NCBI GenBank assembly: GCA_003024175.1
Contig: MDYQ01000003.1
Location: 62,001 to 126,000 of the forward strand
Direction of reading: 5' to 3'
DNA length: 64,000 bases
Source: Planoprotostelium fungivorum
Taxonomy: Eukaryota; Evosea; Variosea; Cavosteliida; Cavosteliaceae
Shown: piece after piece, positions 23,675 through 37,500 of the stretch
Position numbering within the stretch: position 1 is the first letter of the stretch
How the letters are laid out: each line of letters opens with the position of its first letter
Translations under genes and position numbers: made by a program
The notes under the pieces: model-generated
The model's input: the letters and a program-made list of their open reading frames with translations, nothing else
Databases searched by the model: none
What the model was told of the DNA's origin: nothing

Positions 23675-25043
23675 TTACAACTTGTACTTCCACAACTTGA
23701 CGAGTCCATCAGTCGATGCGGACACGAGCCCGGACGTAGACATCTGCATTCCAGTGATCCTCCCTCTGTGCTGTCTCTGCTTAAAGAGTCTCTTGCCCCC
23801 GACGGTGTCGATGATTCTGATCTTCCCTTCCGCGTCACCGCAGGCGATAGAGCTCTCGTCCCAACACAGACTGGTGATGGTGGGGTTGAACATGGACTTG
23901 GAGGCTCTAAACCTTCGAACGGCCACGTCACTGACCCTGTGGTCGTAGAGGGAGATGTAACCTTCTGAGTCTCCGACGAGGAGGTGGGAGAAGCGGGAAG
24001 ACATGCACGTGATGTGCGATGATGGATTGATGTGATTCTTCAACTTGGATTTCAATTTTAGCGTGGAAGGATCCAGAGTAAAGACTTCGTGTGTCTTTCC
24101 GGAGACATGGATGTTGGTGTCTTCGATGATGCTGGTGCGAGGGGAGAAGGGAAGGACCATGGAGCCGCGGCAGGTTGCGGACATGTCTTGAACGTTCCAC
24201 AACTTGATGGTGCCATCGTTGCCGCAGCTGACGAGTGTGTCTTGACGTAATGAGAGATGTCTGACCATGCTGTCGTGGGATCTCCTGGCGTCCACTGTGT
24301 ACTCCCCATCGCTGCTCCATTTTCCTTCACTCGACCATACCTGTTGATGAATGAGATGGAGGTTGAAGAGGATGTGGATGTGACTCACCGTGACGGAGTT
24401 GTCGATGGCAGTGACGATGGTGTTTTTGGAGGCCACGACGGAAGAAGCGACGGAGCACAAGTTGGGAAGTGTTCGAAGCAGACGAACACCCTTCACATCG
24501 TAGACTCTGATGGAATCGGTGACGATGCCATCGGGGGTCAATCCTCTGACAGCGGCCCCTCCACCGAGGACCATAACCTGTGACACAGACATCAGAACAT
24601 GTTATGGACCATCGTGTAAATCACCTCGTCGTCGATCCACATGGATTGCCAATCACATCGTCCTCTGACGAGTGTCTGCTTTCTCTGGGTCTTGGTGCTC
24701 TCCCATCTCTTGTTGTCTTCTATCGTCTTACGTAAGAAGGTATCGCGCCAACCCTCGAAACGGTCTTGTGCCTTGAGCACATTGTGTCTCGTGAGATATC
24801 TGGCGACACTGAATCTCTCCCTAGATCACATAAGCCAAAATGACATAGAGGTCCAATCACCATAGGCTATCGTCCAAAGAGATCTGTCGAAGAAGTTGGC
24901 AAGTCCTGGCAAGTCTCGCTAGATCGGATGCCTCCAATCGAACAGCAATCAGACACAGTACCTTTCCTTAGAGTGAGTTCCCCGTCACCACCCTTCTTCT
25001 CTCTCACCTCTACGGGCAATTCGATCAGTTCCAGTGCTGGCAT
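23675..25043 (-). CDS. F-box/WD40-repeat protein (SCF substrate receptor type)
   Basis: Splicing MPALELIELPVE (25041-25010) to VLCLIAVRLEASDLARLART, then CQLLRQISLDDSLW, gives a good F-box. This is followed by RYLTRHNVLKAQDRFEGWRD and a WD40 propeller: ITGMQMSTSGLVSASTDGLV, TLVSCGNDGTIKLWNVQDMS (about 24180-24240), FSHLLVGDSEGYISLYDHRV (about 23930-23990), and DESSIACGDAEGKIRIIDTV (about 23800-23860). It ends LVKLWKYKL with the stop at 23675. F-box proteins with WD40 repeats recruit phosphorylated targets to Skp1-Cullin-F-box ubiquitin ligases. Introns fall at about 24964-25007, 24810-24855, 24594-24625 and 24343-24390. Substrate unknown. Confidence 0.85.
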
Positions 25044-25974
25044 GCTTGTGGCCTTATTCTCTTCTCTCTATGCGATTTATACTCCGAGAGGAGGCAGAAT
25101 TGCCCTCCTTTCACAGAAACCAGATCCTCTCTGTGGATCGACGTAAGCCTCCAGGGAGGGCAAAAGGTTTGTCCTCCTAACTCACCCTTAAGACTCTTCC
25201 GTTCTGCACAAAAACTGGATGCATAATAAACCATTCTCCTTAAGAGGCTCTGAGGTGGGTGTCGCCGAGTGACCACACCTTTCGGTGGAAACGAACGCGA
25301 GCGATGGATGACTCAATTCTCGATAGATCGTATTTCGTGAGAGGAGAAACCAGAAGGTGGAAGTCTTTAGAGGGAAAGAACGTATCTAGGGGGAGTGTAT
25401 ACACGTTCGACGGAAAGCCCATTGACGCGAGAGTGTTGGCGGGAAGAGATGGATGACAAAGGTGCCACGGAAAAGTGAAAGACACGATAGATCCGATGTA
25501 TTAAATCTCGGGGTGATCAGTGCATGCATGACTTGAAGCGATCCCTTTAGCTCTTCGATCGTATGTGGTATTGAAGACCCCTGGGATGACATCGTGAAGA
25601 GGGGGCACAACATCATCGTTGAGTCATTCATACACGCTTAAGAATACCTCAGCTGTCCAAAGCCGATGATGCGATGGATTCCTGTGTGACCTCGTGTTAT
25701 GAGCATCACCAACTTGGTGGCACGGATCATCTTTCAATGAAGACAGATGCAACGTATCGCTGACTTCTCTCCATCCTCTACACCTTCGCTCTTTGTCTTC
25801 CTGCGATTCCCGCTTCTGTTCCCTTCGAGAGGGCACTTACTTACGTTGCTCGTTTTTCACTAATTTCTCGCGGCATGCCGCCTTCACAAATCCACGTGAA
25901 ACTCGCCCCTACGTAGGGTCTCTCTCCTCTCTCTTCCTCACAATATCATCATCATAATACGAACGAACACGAAC
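25044..25974. other. Divergent intergenic region, about 930 bp
   Basis: This lies between the F-box gene (minus) and the next gene (plus). A 65-codon plus frame at 25259-25456 (SILDRSYFVRGETRRWKSLE...) and an overlapping minus frame have no recognisable similarity. A diverged inverted pair, TTGCCCTCC at about 25097 and GGAGGGCAA at about 25155, may be the ends of a small old element, but I cannot support more. It probably holds two promoters. Confidence 0.35.
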
Positions 25975-27233
25975 ATGGAAACTCTTTACAACACCCTCCA
26001 CAATGTCGCCGAGAGAGTCGGTCTCGCCGCACCCGCCGATCATGAAACCCAAGAGATCGTATCATCTCCATCCATCGACACGACTTCCATCATGCAACAA
26101 GAGCAGGCGACTCAGTTGCGAGAGACACCCCAAGAACCCCTACAGAAACTAGAAGCCGATTTAGAACGCATTCGTATGTCAAATGCAGCTCTCGTGACGG
26201 AGATAGGCCACGTGGAGCCTTCGGCGTCTTCCCTGGGAACCCCCATGGAGCAGGAACCAGTAGAGAGACTCCAATCAGAATTGGTTAAGGTCCAATTGCG
26301 CCACGTGGCAGCTGCTCCATCACAGAGTGGAGCCTCTATCGTCGTGGAACCGGTCGAGGTGGGGTGACGTGTGAGATCTATAGAGGATGACGATCATGAT
26401 AGGTGCTGCAGGTGACTCCCGCCAGAGAGGTCTTAGAGACTCGAGGAAAGGTAGAGGAGAATGGATGTGACGAAGATGATTGACATCGGTGCAGATCATC
26501 GAGGCACCCAATGTGGACTATGAGAAGATAGAGAAGGGTGTCGTCGTGCAGTGAGTAGAAAGGCGTCATCGTCTTCACGGATTGAACTTGTGAACAGGGA
26601 GATCGTCCACCCCACTGAGCAGATCGAGATCCAGCCCATCATCCACCGTGAGATCTTTTCTCTCTCGATCATCAGATTGAAGATGGACAGGAGAGAGAGA
26701 ACAGCTGGATGTCAAGCAGATCACCGAACACCTTCATGAGACTCGCATTCAGCCCACGAATGTAGAGGAGAAGGTTGCCGCCCCTGAGACCCGTCAGACC
26801 ATCGTAGAGAGGAGGTGTGATTGTTCTCCATTAGAAAATGATCTCTCGCGTCGCAGACGATTGACGTGCACCATTAGTGTCATCCCTGAGAACATCGTCA
26901 AAGCGAGACGTGAAGTCCTCGAGACCATCCACACTCAGCACATGAACGAGCCCATCGTGGAGGAGACCATCAAGAAAAAGGTCATCGAGGAAGTTCAGCC
27001 CGTTCTGAACCTCGATGTGAGACAAGTCTCAGTATGATCAACATGTTGACACGATATAGGTCTATGAACCCACTGTGGTGAAGACCACCTTGCCCATCTA
27101 CGAGAAGGTAGTAGAGAAGGCCAGAGTATTCAAGGAGGAGAGAGACATTCCCGAATCGAACTCCGCTCAGAAGATCACCACATACGAATCTCTCGCCCAC
27201 AGAGACGCCCCCGGATCCATCAAGAGCCTGTAA
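25975..27233 (+). CDS. Charged, helical repeat protein resembling fungal 'allergen-like' His/Glu-rich proteins
   Basis: The protein starts METLYNTLHNVAERVGLAAP and is hydrophilic throughout. It has Glu/Val-rich phrases spaced about 30-40 residues apart: IIEAPNVDYEKIEKGVVV (about 26496-26545), EIVHPTEQIEIQPIIHR (about 26600-26650), QITEHLHETRIQPTNVEEKV (about 26720-26780), NEPIVEETIKKKVIEEVQPV (about 26945-27005), and VYEPTVVKTTLPIYEKVVEK (about 27060-27120). It ends RDAPGSIKSL then TAA. The style (I/V-x-P-I-I-H-R-E repeats) recalls a poorly characterised family of stress-induced cytosolic proteins in fungi, but this is a resemblance only. No catalytic motif, membrane span or signal peptide. 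Five or so short introns. Confidence 0.6.
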
Positions 27234-27558
27234 GGACATCTTTTCCATCACAATAAACGAAGCCCATCAGGGCATCTTGCATCTTGCATCATCGATCGTC
27301 TGTGTCGGCTGAACGGATAAACTGTTTATCCTTCTACAAACGGGGAACACTTGTCTTCCCGTTCGGTTTGTAGGCTTTGTCTACATTGTTGAGAGCACCG
27401 GTGCATCACAGGGCAGTCCGCAACTGAGCACTATCAGATTTGAATTTAACGTCGACAAACTCCAAAGACAAGAAGGGAAACAACATTAGGCATACACATA
27501 ATCGGACAGGTGACTGCGTTGTGTTGTCTATGTCGTCTCATGGTATGTGACAGACGAA
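27234..27558. other. Intergenic spacer upstream of the beta-oxidation gene
   Basis: About 325 bp in tandem orientation, carrying an AATAAA at about 27251 that could serve the preceding gene as poly(A) signal. No coding potential recognised. Confidence 0.4.
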
Positions 27559-30365
<2,807 letters not shown>

Positions 30366-30437
30366 AGACACTCTGTGATCGTTGTAGATCGTGTGTGATT
30401 TAACGTCGATTATCGGATCATGTTGGGGAGTGGGCGA

Positions 30438-32433
30438 TCAGAAGCCCAAGATCCTCGTGATGGGTTTTCTGTAAGTGAGGAGGATTCCGATGAGAACGGG
30501 TATTGCGAGGGTCTTCATCTTTGGGATGCGAAGTGATGCGAGGGCCTTGACGGTGCTGACTTTTCCTTGGGAGAAGGGAGGGAAGCGAATGGCGGGATCA
30601 GGCAGCCACGATCGCTTGAGAACCGATCGATGGTGAGAGACTGTCATCATCAGCAAGACTTCCACGATGATCATCACGGTGACGATCGACGTTCGTGTCG
30701 ATGAGATGTGAAAAGATGATCTCACATGTGTCGAACGAAGCCTTTCCGTTGTAAGATCCCATTCCAGAGTCTCCGACACCACCGAACGGAAGATTCGAGC
30801 AGCTGACGTGAGACACTACCTCGTTGATCGACACCCCTCCCGACGATGTTCCTTCTATGATCTTCTTCTGGTTGCTCTTGCTGTTCGAGAAGATGTACAG
30901 GGCTAAAGGTTTAGGCCTGTTGCTCACGTAACGGATGACGTCATCGAGGTGATCGTAGGGTAGAACGGGTAGTAAGGGGCCGAATATCTCCTCCGTCAGA
31001 ATCTTCGAATTCTCTTCGGGTTCTATGATGATGGTGGGGGAGATGTATCGATCTGCCTGGTTGTAGTTTCCCCCGTGGTAAATGTTCTGCCCCTCCAGCA
31101 GATCCAATATGCGGTTCACGTGGCTGTACAGGGTCAACGACCGTCTACAACGAGACGATTCTCACTTCAAATTGACGATGCGGCTGTAATCGGGTGATAC
31201 CTTTGGATCTTCACCGTAATATTTTCGGATGTGCTGGCTCAGCTGATGCAGAAACTCTGGGAGGACTTCTCTCTTGACAAAGACGTAATCGGGGGCCACG
31301 CAGGTTTGACCTGTTAGTATTAGCAAGGAATTATGACGGGAAAAGGTGGAATTTTGGCGGGAAAATATAGACTCACCGGCGTTGGCGTATTTACCCCACA
31401 CGATGCGGCTGGCGGCGGTGGAGAGGCTGATGGTGTCGTCTACAATGACTGGACTCTTACCTCCCAATTCCAGTGTCGTCTGATGACGTCAGGAGATGGA
31501 ATAAAATAGAATAAAACAGAATAAGTGGAACAGACGATACCGGTGTGAGGTGCTGAGCGGCGGCAGTGGCGACGATTTTTGCGACTTTTCCGTTTCCAGT
31601 GTAGACGATGTGATCGAATTTATGTTTCAACAGCTGATGACTTTCAGTCTACAACGTTGTAGATGCTCACCTCGGTCGCCTGATCGACGGCACCCGTGAC
31701 GACCGCGAACAATGCGGGGTCCAGGTACCTGAAATCTCCGTGAGTTTTCCTCATGGTGCAGATGCTCACTTTGGTAATAGCGTCGCAAAGTTTCGAGCCG
31801 TGTTGACACTGATCTCGCTGGGCTTGATGATGGCAGCGTTACCTGCAGCGATGGCACCTACATCGATGAGTCGAACGACCGATGCATCATTCTGATAGAC
31901 TTTTTACCCAAGAGGGGTTTGATGACCAATGAGATAGGATAGTTCCATGCTCCCATCACGAGCACGACACCGAGAGGTTCTTTGATGATGTATCCGCTGG
32001 CTGTAGTGGTTGAGTCCGTGTAGTAATCAGAATAGAAGATCACCTGGTTGTGTGTACAATGGAACGGATCTGACCTCTGGAGCCGCCCAAGTCGATAGAT
32101 TATCCAACAGAAAGTTGATCTCATTCACCACAAATTCCACTTCAGCTGTGATCTCATCAGAAGATGCGACTTCGTAGAAGACACACTCGTTTGTAATAAC
32201 AAGTCCATGCCCAGATCTTGCTGCAAGCCACTCTTCCACTGTATGATTTCAATACGGAGTGAGTTGAGGCGTTCTTTTACCTGTTCTGCATTATCTAGAA
32301 GACAGCGCTTGATGGCTTGCAGTTGTTTCTTTCTATATTCGAGAGGGAGACTGGCTCTCGTGTTGAAACCCTGTCGAACTTGATTGACCACATCTTTGAT
32401 GTCTGAGACGGGGGTGTAAGCGAGGGTGCTCAT
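30438..32433 (-). CDS. Fatty aldehyde dehydrogenase, ALDH3 type, C-terminally membrane-anchored
   Basis: This enzyme oxidises long-chain aldehydes to fatty acids with NAD(P)+. Starting [20 protein letters not shown] (32433), exons give [20 protein letters not shown] (about 31930-32000, with the conserved Asn), [40 protein letters not shown] (about 31565-31630), the general-base Glu in [14 protein letters not shown] (about 31440-31480), the catalytic Cys in [15 protein letters not shown] (about 31270-31315), [20 protein letters not shown] (about 30940-31000), and [20 protein letters not shown] (about 30740-30795). The C-terminus [20 protein letters not shown] is a hydrophobic tail flanked by basic residues, as in ER- or peroxisome-anchored ALDH3A2. 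Its start is about 70 bp from the start of the divergent GWT1 gene. Together with the beta-oxidation gene next door it forms a lipid-degradation pair. Confidence 0.93.
31648..31663. repeat. Intronic palindrome TCTACAACGTTGTAGA
   Basis: In an intron of the fatty aldehyde dehydrogenase gene; the minus-strand donor is GTGAGCATCTACAACG. Confidence 0.85.
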
Positions 32434-32503
32434 CCTATCGTGTGAAATGTTGTTTGTGATGTGATCTTCGATTTTCCACATCGGAGTGCGGTGACACCTC
32501 ACC
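32434..32503. promoter_or_regulatory. 70-bp bidirectional promoter interval (FALDH / GWT1)
   Basis: The start codons of the minus-strand aldehyde dehydrogenase (32431-32433) and the plus-strand GWT1 gene (32504-32506) are separated by only 70 bp. Transcription starts and control elements for both must lie here or inside the genes. No TATA box is evident. Confidence 0.6.
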
Positions 32504-34270
32504 ATGACCTACAAAGAGCAACACGAGACGTTCTTAAGTAATAACGATGGAACCACCTTCACCGAGGTTACCTTATTGCTAACATTATCACCTGTGAGAC
32601 ATCATCATATCGTCTCCAATGTTGATCATATCAGGCAACAGTCTTCTTTAGTAGGTATGTCCACACGATTTTTCCTGTGTTGAGCTCAGTTCAACGATTC
32701 TTTGTTGATTTTCTCACTCTCTGTCTCCCCCTGCAGGTATAATAGAGGATACATTCCCTTCTCATTCGTTATAGATCTGTTTCGCAAGGCCGGAATGGAC
32801 GTTCATCGTCCTCTCATTTTTGGTCCTTATTCCCGTGTTGTCATCCTTCCTCCTCTCTCGCAGGTTCGATCTCCCAAGAACCATCTCCAACTGATGCATT
32901 CGACAGCCAGAATGCTTTAATCACTAAAGATCCACGTCAGACGACCGACCTCTCAGGGAATCGAAAGAGTCTGTCTCTTCCCTCTTTCTCCTTCTCACGT
33001 CTACCAGGTTTCATCACCGAACATCGATCTCTGATGATGTTGAGCACCTTCCTAGCCATCTTGGCCGTCGATTTTCCCGTCTTTCCACGCAGATTGAGTA
33101 AGACAGAGACGTTCGGTGTCTCTTTAGTGAGTGCATCGTGACGATGAGCATCTGTCTTCATCATCTGATGGTGAAAGATGGATGCCGGAGTGGGAAGTTT
33201 CTTACTGGCAGCATCTCTGACGTCGAAGCAAGTGAGAAGAGAGGGACGCTCGAGGGGATACATCATCTGGAAGACTTTCCTCTCGTCCAGTCCACTGCTC
33301 GTCATCGGTCTGATCAGGTGATCCATCATCATTATCATCGATCGTGTCATCGATCACCCTGACACTTGATAGATTGATCGGAGTCAAATCCGCTGATTAC
33401 CAAGTGAGATGTCATCATCGATCGATCGATGCCGACACGATCAGGAACACGTCTCAGAGTACGGAGTCCACTGGAACTTCTTCTTCACTCTCGCTTTCGT
33501 CTCCATTCTCCTCTCCGTTCTCTCCGTACCCACTCGCCACAACATCATCGTGGCCATCATCATCATGATCACCTACCAAGCTGCTCTCTCTCTCGGTCTA
33601 TCTGAATATCTCATGAACAACGATCGTTCGAATCTATTATCCATGAACAAGGAAGGAGTATTCAGTCTCTGCGGTGAGTCGATCGCGCACGCATCGGTCG
33701 ATGATGATAAGATGCAGGCTACGTCTCACTCTTTCTCGTCGGTTCACAATTTGGAGACGCAATGTTCAGGGCAAGATGGGGAGATGACAACAAGGGGATC
33801 GTTCTCAAGTTGATGTCCATCGATGCTGTCCTGTGGATGTTGACATTCATCGCCGAGACGTTCGTGGAGAAGTGCTCGCGTCGTTCGGTGAGAGCGTTCG
33901 ATCTACAACGGTGTAGATGATATAATACCGGACACAGGCGAATCTGGCATACGTTCTGTCCACTTTGGCTATGAATTTGTGGATCGTTACGGGTCTCATT
34001 CTGGTGTCCTTGTTCACCCTCCCTCAGAAGAACGAAATCATAGAAGCCATCAACTACAATGGCCTGGCCATGTTCATGCTGGTGAGAATCAGAGATGACC
34101 GTATCTCATCTCGAAAGGCGAACCTGAGTACTGGAGTCGTCAACCTCAGCATCAAGACCATCTACTACGATGATCTGAGTGCTTCGGTGATTCTACTGGG
34201 TTACCTTCTCTTCGTATCCCTCGTGTCGATTCTTTTGTACAGAAAGCGCATCCAACTCAAATTCTGGTGA
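32504..34270 (+). CDS. GPI-anchor inositol acyltransferase (GWT1/PIG-W family)
   Basis: GWT1/PIG-W acylates the inositol of GlcN-PI in the ER during GPI-anchor synthesis. The start [19 protein letters not shown] matches the family's N-terminus (YK...EEFVSN..GT...E). The hallmark motif [20 protein letters not shown] lies at about 33453-33510, followed by many membrane spans: [20 protein letters not shown] (about 33540-33600), [20 protein letters not shown] (about 33815-33870), [20 protein letters not shown] (about 33950-34010), [20 protein letters not shown] (spliced, about 34055-34150), and [20 protein letters not shown] (about 34185-34245). It ends KRIQLKFW then TGA. The intron between MFML and ANLSTG (about 34081-34122) restores the conserved LANL-TGxVNLS stretch. 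The N-terminal third (32590-33400) is split into small exons I could not fully join. Confidence 0.88.
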
Positions 34271-34550
34271 AGAGATGCATCGGCGCTGTGCAAATCAGAC
34301 AAAAAATTCGAAATAGAAAGAACCATCACGTTCGTGAAATGCTTTCATCGACGATTTACACCTGATCGTGTGATGTCACTCTTAACACTTGATCGATTTT
34401 AGTATTGTGAATGATCTCTGACGAATTCCTCGTTTATTTGAGTCAAAAGCAGCGCTGAACACAACGGGGGTGTTCTGTCTGGGCGTTTTAACATTCTAAC
34501 GGACAGTTCTCTTAAATAATAATTTCCCGGATTCTGTACAATGAATTTAT
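34271..34550. other. Convergent 3' spacer between GWT1 and dynein genes
   Basis: About 280 bp between two stop codons, AT-rich near 34510-34550. No coding potential or repeat seen; probably two 3' UTRs. Confidence 0.4.
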
Positions 34551-37500
34551 CTAATTTGCGGGGTTCGATGGCTCATCGCACGTAGACACAGTCATCTCCG
34601 CATCAGCGTGAGTCACCATGATGACACCCCTTCTCAGCCACTGTCTCTCGCTCTGGTCACTCGACAGCTGCACCGTTGCGATCCAATTCTTCTGTCCTCT
34701 CACGATGGATCGATAGAGTGGACAAGAGATGTTGTTGCTGGGGTTGGGCTTACGTGTGGCCCTGCAGATCATCTTCGGCAAAGGCTGCAGGGGGCTAGTA
34801 TCTGAGGCTAATTCTTCCAGCTTATTCGTGCTGGAGTTGTAACGAGCGCCGAGAAGGTGTAGGCCAGACAATACGAGGCTATTTCCGTCGTCATTGTTGT
34901 TTCTCCTCTCATGATGAGGCTCGAACTCTAAATACACTTCCTCAGCCTCCATTCGATTCTCCCTCGCAAAATCGTGACGCAGCTCTGCCACAGAGTGAGT
35001 TACGATTTCATTCGATGAAACTCACTGAAGAACAAGAGTTGAGGGTATACTATGGCACCCATCCAGAGAGCCTGCGGTGTACCGTTCTGCATCCAGTCGT
35101 TGTAGAATTTGAATCTGGCGATGAGATCTTCCATCCATCTGTGAAGAGGTAGACAGGATGGCCACAGTTTCCAAGAAGGAGGGACACTGTTCCTCAGAAT
35201 GTGATCGGAAGTTTCTGTTGGAGGATCGTGTGGATCGGAAGATCTGGAGAAATGGCTGTGTAGATCGGACAATACGATCTGTCGGACTCTCTTCAAGATG
35301 GAGACTTCCTGGGAGAGGCAGTGCTTCTCTCTTCCCGTGGGACTGTAATCTCCGATGTCTAGTTCGGTCCTGGGTATGCTTCGAATCAGAGCTGCGGCGG
35401 AGTCAATATAGATCGTGTTGAATGTGGGTTGATCTTGAAATCACGCCGTCTTACCTCGATAGATGGATCTGCGATCGAGTGTGATCGCGTTGATGAGAGA
35501 GCCAATGGCCTTGTAGTATCCTTCGGTCAACTTCTTCATATCCTCTCTCATGCTGTGGACTAATTCTTTGTGCCACAGGGGTGCGAGGTTCTTCGACAGC
35601 CCAGTGACATCCTTACCACGTCAATTTCTTGTGAAATCTCGTTGAAAACTCACGGGTGAATCGATCTGAGGCAATCGCATGACGTAAGAGTCGGTTATGG
35701 CTTCTCCATTGAGGATGTAGTTTTCGTTTTGTTGTCCAAAGGTCCACTTGTCCTCCATGATATTGGGATTGAGATGGTCCATCAACATCGCAGATAAGAT
35801 CTGGCGATCGTGGGGGTCCGTCAGGTGTCCTCCGTAGTAGACCTGCGGAAATTTGAATTTTGAAATGGAAAAACGGCGGTTTACCTCGGAGAAGATCGTG
35901 TGCATCGTTTTCCAGGGAATTTCTTCGGATCTCTCTTCCGATGCGTTGAGAAGATTCTGAGGCCACGTCAGAGAAGGTCGAAATTCCGGTGAGATTTCGA
36001 CTCGAACACACCTTTACCCTCTCCATGACTAAAAAATGATCCGCATTGTCCGTGGGAAGTACGTCGGAGAATCCGAGACGGCCCATGGAGCTTCTCGTCC
36101 ACAAGAGAGATTGGAATAAATTCAACGAGAATAAAATCCTCCTCAATTGCGAAGGCTTGCGGCAACCTGAGGCACGATCATTTGGGACGTTCTACAACGT
36201 TGTAGATGCTCACCGGCCAGGGCAGAATCGATGGGGTCTTTGAACAATGCGACCAAACCGGCTCGAACGGAATTGGGACATTCCGTGTTGTACCTCACCG
36301 ACCTCCTCAGAATTTGCGCGGGAAAATCTTCCGTCGTCTCCGTGGTGATCCACAGCTTGAAGTCGTTGTGTACACCTGATGACGTCACCGCCTCGTTGTA
36401 GATGGATGACTCACCCTGTTCGGTGGTGGCAGAGGGACTGAGCAGTTGGTTGAGAGAGCTGAGCCATTCAGAAGATCTGTGCGCGTCCTGCAGTATGACC
36501 CATTTTCCCTCTGATATGGCTTCGGATATTTTCTTCTCCACTTCGGGTATACCTCTGCGATCTCCCATGGTGAGTACGGATAATTTTTCCTGGTCAAATG
36601 AGTTGATGACGTCACGTGACATCGCATACCTTCATGTTATGCTGAGCAGCGTAGCGTATGAGCGTGGCTGGCATGGAGAAATTGGCCTGGCCCGAATTCA
36701 AGAAGATGGTCGGAATGGGTATGAGGGTACTGCTGTTGTTGACCTTGTCTACGTTGATCGAAATTGGGACCATGAAGTTAGGGCCCAATTGTTTCGTGGC
36801 AAATTCCATCATCTCGTGGAGGAGGTAAGATCCGTCTGTCAGTGCCTGCACGATCAAGAGCCGCTGATGACGTCAGATCATCTACAACGCTTCAACGGAA
36901 TAAAAATCACCTGGAAGGGCCGGCTCAATTTGGTGTCGAGTCCGTTGGGGAGCTCCCTGCCCACGGTCGTACCAGCTTCCGGATCTAAAAATAGCTTCCA
37001 CTGAGGTAGAGATTGGATGAATTGTTCCGCGAAGCCACCGATCCTCCTCTCCAATCGAGTGACATTGTTCCACAAATTTTCCGTCACCCACACCTCGTTC
37101 GGAGGTCTATCTTCCGGCACCTGCTTCACCGGGAAATTTCGAATGCTGTCGACGTCGGTCGAATGTCTACGATGATGACGTGACTCACTCCAAGAAGAAA
37201 CGGAAATCATCCTCGTCGGCCTGCTCGGTCTGTATGGCCACCCTGACAGCCATCGTGAATGCCAGTGTGATCTTCCTCTTCGAGTTCAGTCCACCTCCCA
37301 CGCTGACGAAACAATTCGAAGTCAGATCCTTACAGATCGCGTTGACTCGAATCTGCAGTTTGTGGTTGACGGTGCACTTTGTCAGTGTCGATTTGAGTAT
37401 GGAAACGAGGAGTGCCACGTCGAATTCCATGACAGGCTGCAGGTGATGAAAGTCTTTTAGAACTTGGAAGAGGACAGCTCCACGCAGGGCGATGGGTCGA

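Noticed and set aside
36402-37004. 200-codon plus-strand open frame
   Set aside because: Antisense of conserved dynein AAA6/C-terminal exons.
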